A stretch of 47,335 nucleotides of DNA, taken from contig JADGAR010000028.1 in assembly GCA_015231915.1 (NCBI GenBank), forward strand, positions 1 through 47,335, read 5' to 3'. The notes under the pieces were generated by a model. It saw nothing but the letters and a program-made list of their open reading frames with translations. It had not been told where the DNA came from and ran no database searches. Each line of letters opens with the position of its first letter. Position 1 is the first letter of the stretch. Below, piece after piece: positions 45,080 through 47,335 of this stretch. The translations under genes were made by a program, and so were the position numbers. Source of the stretch: Magnetococcales bacterium (GTDB taxonomy: Bacteria > Pseudomonadota > Magnetococcia > Magnetococcales > Magnetaquicoccaceae).

Positions 45080-47116
45080 ATGGATATGTCGATGAAGGCG
45101 TTGTACCTGTCCATATTGTGTGGACTGGGAGCAGTGGTGTACGGATGGTTGTCCCGCGCATGGATTCTGGAGCTTCCGGCGGGTTCGGAGCGGATGCAGC
45201 AGATTTCCGGTGCCGTGGAGGAGGGCGCGCGTGCCTACATGCGGCGCCAGTATACCACGATCGCCTATGTGGGCGGCGTGCTGTTCATGTTGATGGCCCT
45301 GTTTTTGGACATGCTCACCGCGTTCGGTTTCGTGGTGGGCGCGCTGTTGTCCGGGGCCACGGGCTTCATCGGCATGGGGATCTCCGTGAAGGCCAACGTG
45401 CGCACCGCAGAAGCTGCCAAGAACGGCATGGACGCGGCGTTGCAGGTGGCCTTCCGCGGCGGCGCCATCACCGGCCTGCTGGTGGTGGGTCTCGGGCTGC
45501 TGGGTGTGGCGATCTTCTTTTTGCTGCTGCTCAAGAGCGCCAGCGCCGGGGCGAGCATGGCGCAGATCATGCACCCGCTGGTGGGCGTGGCCTTCGGTGG
45601 TTCGTTGATTTCGATCTTCGCGCGGCTTGGCGGCGGCATCTTCACCAAGGGCGCGGATGTGGGCGCCGACCTGGTGGGCAAGGTGGAAGCCGGCATCCCT
45701 GAGGATGACCCGCGCAACCCGGCGGTGATCGCGGACAACGTGGGCGACAACGTGGGCGACTGCGCCGGTATGGCCGCCGACCTCTTCGAGACCTATGTGG
45801 TGACCGTGGTGGCCACCATGCTGCTGGGCGCCCTGCTGCTGCCGAAGTTCGGCAACGCGGTGGTCTATCCTCTGGTTCTGGGTGGCGTCTCCATCATCGC
45901 TTCGATCATCGGCGTTTATTTCGTCAAGTACCTCGAGGGCCGGAAGATCATGACCGCCCTCTATCGCGGTTTGATCGTCTCCGGTGCCATCGCGGCGGTG
46001 GTCTATTATCCCGTCACCAAGTGGATCATGAGCGGCAACGGGCAGCACAGCATCACGGCGCTGTACGGCGCGGCGCTGATCGGTCTGGTGCTGACTGCAG
46101 CGATGGTGATGATCACCGAATACTACACCGCCACCGAGTTCAGCCCGGTGCGTGGCGTGGCCAAGGCCTCCGAGACCGGTCACGGCACCAACGTGATCGC
46201 GGGACTGGGTCTCTCCATGAAGGCGACTGCCGCCCCGGTGCTCGCGGTGTGCGCCAGCATCGTGGCCGCCCATGACCTGGCCGGACTGTACGGCATCGCC
46301 GTGGCCGCCACTTCCATGCTCTCCATGACCGGCATCATCGTGGCGCTGGATGCCTATGGTCCCATCACCGACAATGCCGGTGGCATCGCCGAGATGGCCG
46401 ACCTCCCCTCTGAAATTCGCGACATCACCGACCCCCTGGACGCCGTGGGCAACACCACCAAGGCGGTGACCAAGGGCTATGCCATCGGTTCTGCCGGTCT
46501 GGCCGCCCTGGTGCTCTTCGCCGACTACACCCATGCCCTCGAGAAAGTGGTGCATGGCATCAGCTTCAATCTTTCGGATCACATGGTGATCGTGGGTCTG
46601 TTCATCGGTGGTCTGATGCCCTATCTGTTCGCGGCCATGGGCATGGAGGCGGTGGGACGCGCGGCTGGCAGCGTGGTGATCGAGGTGCGTCGTCAGTTCC
46701 GCGAGATCCCCGGCATCATGGAAGGGACCGCCAAGCCCGACTACTCCAGGGCTGTGGACATGTTGACCAAGGCCGCCATCTCCGAAATGATCGCGCCTTC
46801 CCTGTTGCCGGTGCTCGGGCCGCTGCTGGTTGGTTTCCTGTTGGGGCCGCAGGCTCTGGGCGGCGTGCTGATGGGCACCATCATCACCGGCATCTTCGTG
46901 GCCATCTCCATGACCACGGGTGGCGGCGCCTGGGACAACGCCAAGAAATACATCGAAATGGGCAATCACGGTGGCAAGGGTTCCGAAGCCCACAAGGCGG
47001 CGGTCACCGGCGACACGGTGGGCGACCCCTACAAGGATACGGCTGGTCCGGCGGTCAATCCCATGATCAAGATCACCAACATCGTGGCATTGCTGATCGT
47101 CAGCCTGATTGTCTGA
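45080..47116 (+). CDS. hppA: Membrane-bound proton-pumping pyrophosphatase, K+-independent type
   Basis: The 678-residue protein has about 16 transmembrane helices and the catalytic segment [18 protein letters not shown] then [18 protein letters not shown], which binds Mg-PPi. The motif GNTTKA has Lys where K+-dependent enzymes have Ala, so it is predicted to be K+-independent and to pump H+. It would recover energy from PPi released by biosynthesis and sulfur metabolism. I chose the ATG at 45080 with GGAGAAGGGG 10-20 nt upstream; the frame is open to a TTG at 45059. aprB follows. Confidence 0.96.
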   Translation: MDMSMKALYLSILCGLGAVVYGWLSRAWILELPAGSERMQQISGAVEEGARAYMRRQYTTIAYVGGVLFMLMALFLDMLTAFGFVVGALLSGATGFIGMGISVKANVRTAEAAKNGMDAALQVAFRGGAITGLLVVGLGLLGVAIFFLLLLKSASAGASMAQIMHPLVGVAFGGSLISIFARLGGGIFTKGADVGADLVGKVEAGIPEDDPRNPAVIADNVGDNVGDCAGMAADLFETYVVTVVATMLLGALLLPKFGNAVVYPLVLGGVSIIASIIGVYFVKYLEGRKIMTALYRGLIVSGAIAAVVYYPVTKWIMSGNGQHSITALYGAALIGLVLTAAMVMITEYYTATEFSPVRGVAKASETGHGTNVIAGLGLSMKATAAPVLAVCASIVAAHDLAGLYGIAVAATSMLSMTGIIVALDAYGPITDNAGGIAEMADLPSEIRDITDPLDAVGNTTKAVTKGYAIGSAGLAALVLFADYTHALEKVVHGISFNLSDHMVIVGLFIGGLMPYLFAAMGMEAVGRAAGSVVIEVRRQFREIPGIMEGTAKPDYSRAVDMLTKAAISEMIAPSLLPVLGPLLVGFLLGPQALGGVLMGTIITGIFVAISMTTGGGAWDNAKKYIEMGNHGGKGSEAHKAAVTGDTVGDPYKDTAGPAVNPMIKITNIVALLIVSLIV

Positions 47117-47174
47117 GTCAAGCAGGAAAGTGATGTAGTTTCATTATCCACCCAATTTGAGACGGGAGAGTTTT

Positions 47175-47335
47175 ATGCCAAGTTTTGTCATCCAAGCGAA
47201 ATGCGACGGCTGTAAGGGTCAGGACCGGACCGCCTGCATGTACATCTGCCCCAACGACCTGATGAAGTTGGACAAGGCCCGCATGAAGGGCTACAACCAG
47301 GAGCCGGATCAGTGCTGGGAGTGCTACTCCTGCGT
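47175..47335 (+). CDS. aprB: Adenylylsulfate (APS) reductase beta subunit, 5' part (3' end outside window)
   Basis: The first 53 residues are visible: MPSFVIQAKCDGCKGQDRTA, then CMYICPNDLM and PDQCWECYSC. This matches AprB, an iron-sulfur protein with two 4Fe-4S clusters that passes electrons to or from AprA in dissimilatory sulfate reduction or sulfur oxidation. GGGAGAG precedes the ATG. With an autotrophic reductive-TCA block nearby, the oxidative direction (sulfite to APS) is more likely, but the direction cannot be settled from this fragment. aprA presumably follows or lies nearby. Confidence 0.95.
   Translation, partial: MPSFVIQAKCDGCKGQDRTACMYICPNDLMKLDKARMKGYNQEPDQCWECYSC

Noticed and set aside
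44993-46993. A 666-codon - strand frame opposite hppA
   Set aside because: It is very His-rich with no domain, and the + strand gene is a well-conserved pyrophosphatase.
1-47335. tRNA, rRNA, insertion sequences, phage or attachment sites
   Set aside because: I saw no cloverleaf-like sequence, transposase, integrase or flanking direct repeats in the gaps I read.

Overview
This is a dense, GC-rich chromosomal window carrying 31 main protein genes, a leader peptide and several regulatory elements. The gene content points to a chemolithoautotrophic, sulfur-oxidising, flagellated Gram-negative proteobacterium. There is a reductive-TCA block (fumarate reductase subunits, sucCD, korAB), the start of aprB (APS reductase beta, a dissimilatory sulfur enzyme), a proton-pumping pyrophosphatase, a zinc-binding chemoreceptor, MltA and a lipoprotein signal. 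The combination fits magnetotactic cocci and relatives (Magnetococcales-like), but that placement is inference from gene content. No magnetosome gene or rRNA is present to confirm it.

Layout. (1) 1-7.6 kb, + strand: 3' end of a sulfotransferase, then a compact AmmeMemoRadiSam locus (radical SAM enzyme, a 68-residue protein with a twin-arginine motif, and a secreted Memo-AMMECR1 fusion), a chemoreceptor with two CZB zinc domains, an SpmA-SpmB fusion and two small unknown genes. (2) 7.4-20.3 kb: a glycan-modification island on both strands, with a TPR-glycosyltransferase, two NAD-dependent epimerases, two paralogous radical SAM/SPASM proteins, a GT4, a pair of paralogous CgeB-type glycosyltransferases (one with an internal GT2 domain, one without) and a C-methyltransferase. 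(3) 20.3-24.6 kb, - strand: MltA, a polysaccharide deacetylase, a GNAT acetyltransferase and two unknown genes, mostly with start/stop overlaps. (4) 24.8-33.6 kb: one giant adhesin (2937 aa, 20 DGSE repeats, RTX C-terminus). (5) 33.8-41.0 kb: frdB-like, frdA-like, sucC, sucD, korA, korB, ending in a strong intrinsic terminator. (6) 41.1-43.1 kb, - strand: leuA behind a classical but apparently leaderless leucine attenuator. (7) 43.3-47.3 kb, + strand: pentapeptide-repeat protein, SdhE-like factor, adk, hppA and the 5' end of aprB.

How the parts fit together. The frd/suc/kor block supplies three consecutive reductive-TCA steps (fumarate to succinate, succinyl-CoA, 2-oxoglutarate). AprB with its missing partner AprA would supply electrons and, through AMP/APS chemistry, adenylates. 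Adk and the K+-independent-type pyrophosphatase recycle AMP and PPi. 2-Oxoglutarate and acetyl-CoA feed amino-acid synthesis, and leuA is controlled by leucyl-tRNA supply. The surface genes (glycan island, MltA, deacetylase, giant adhesin) look like an envelope and attachment programme.

The strongest new-looking signals are: the leuA leader, where the promoter places transcription start almost on the leader ATG and a 9-nt repeat provides the antiterminator switch; the fumarate reductase flavoprotein that lacks the flavinylated histidine; the mirror-arranged radical SAM/epimerase modules; and the domain-deleted CgeB paralogue.
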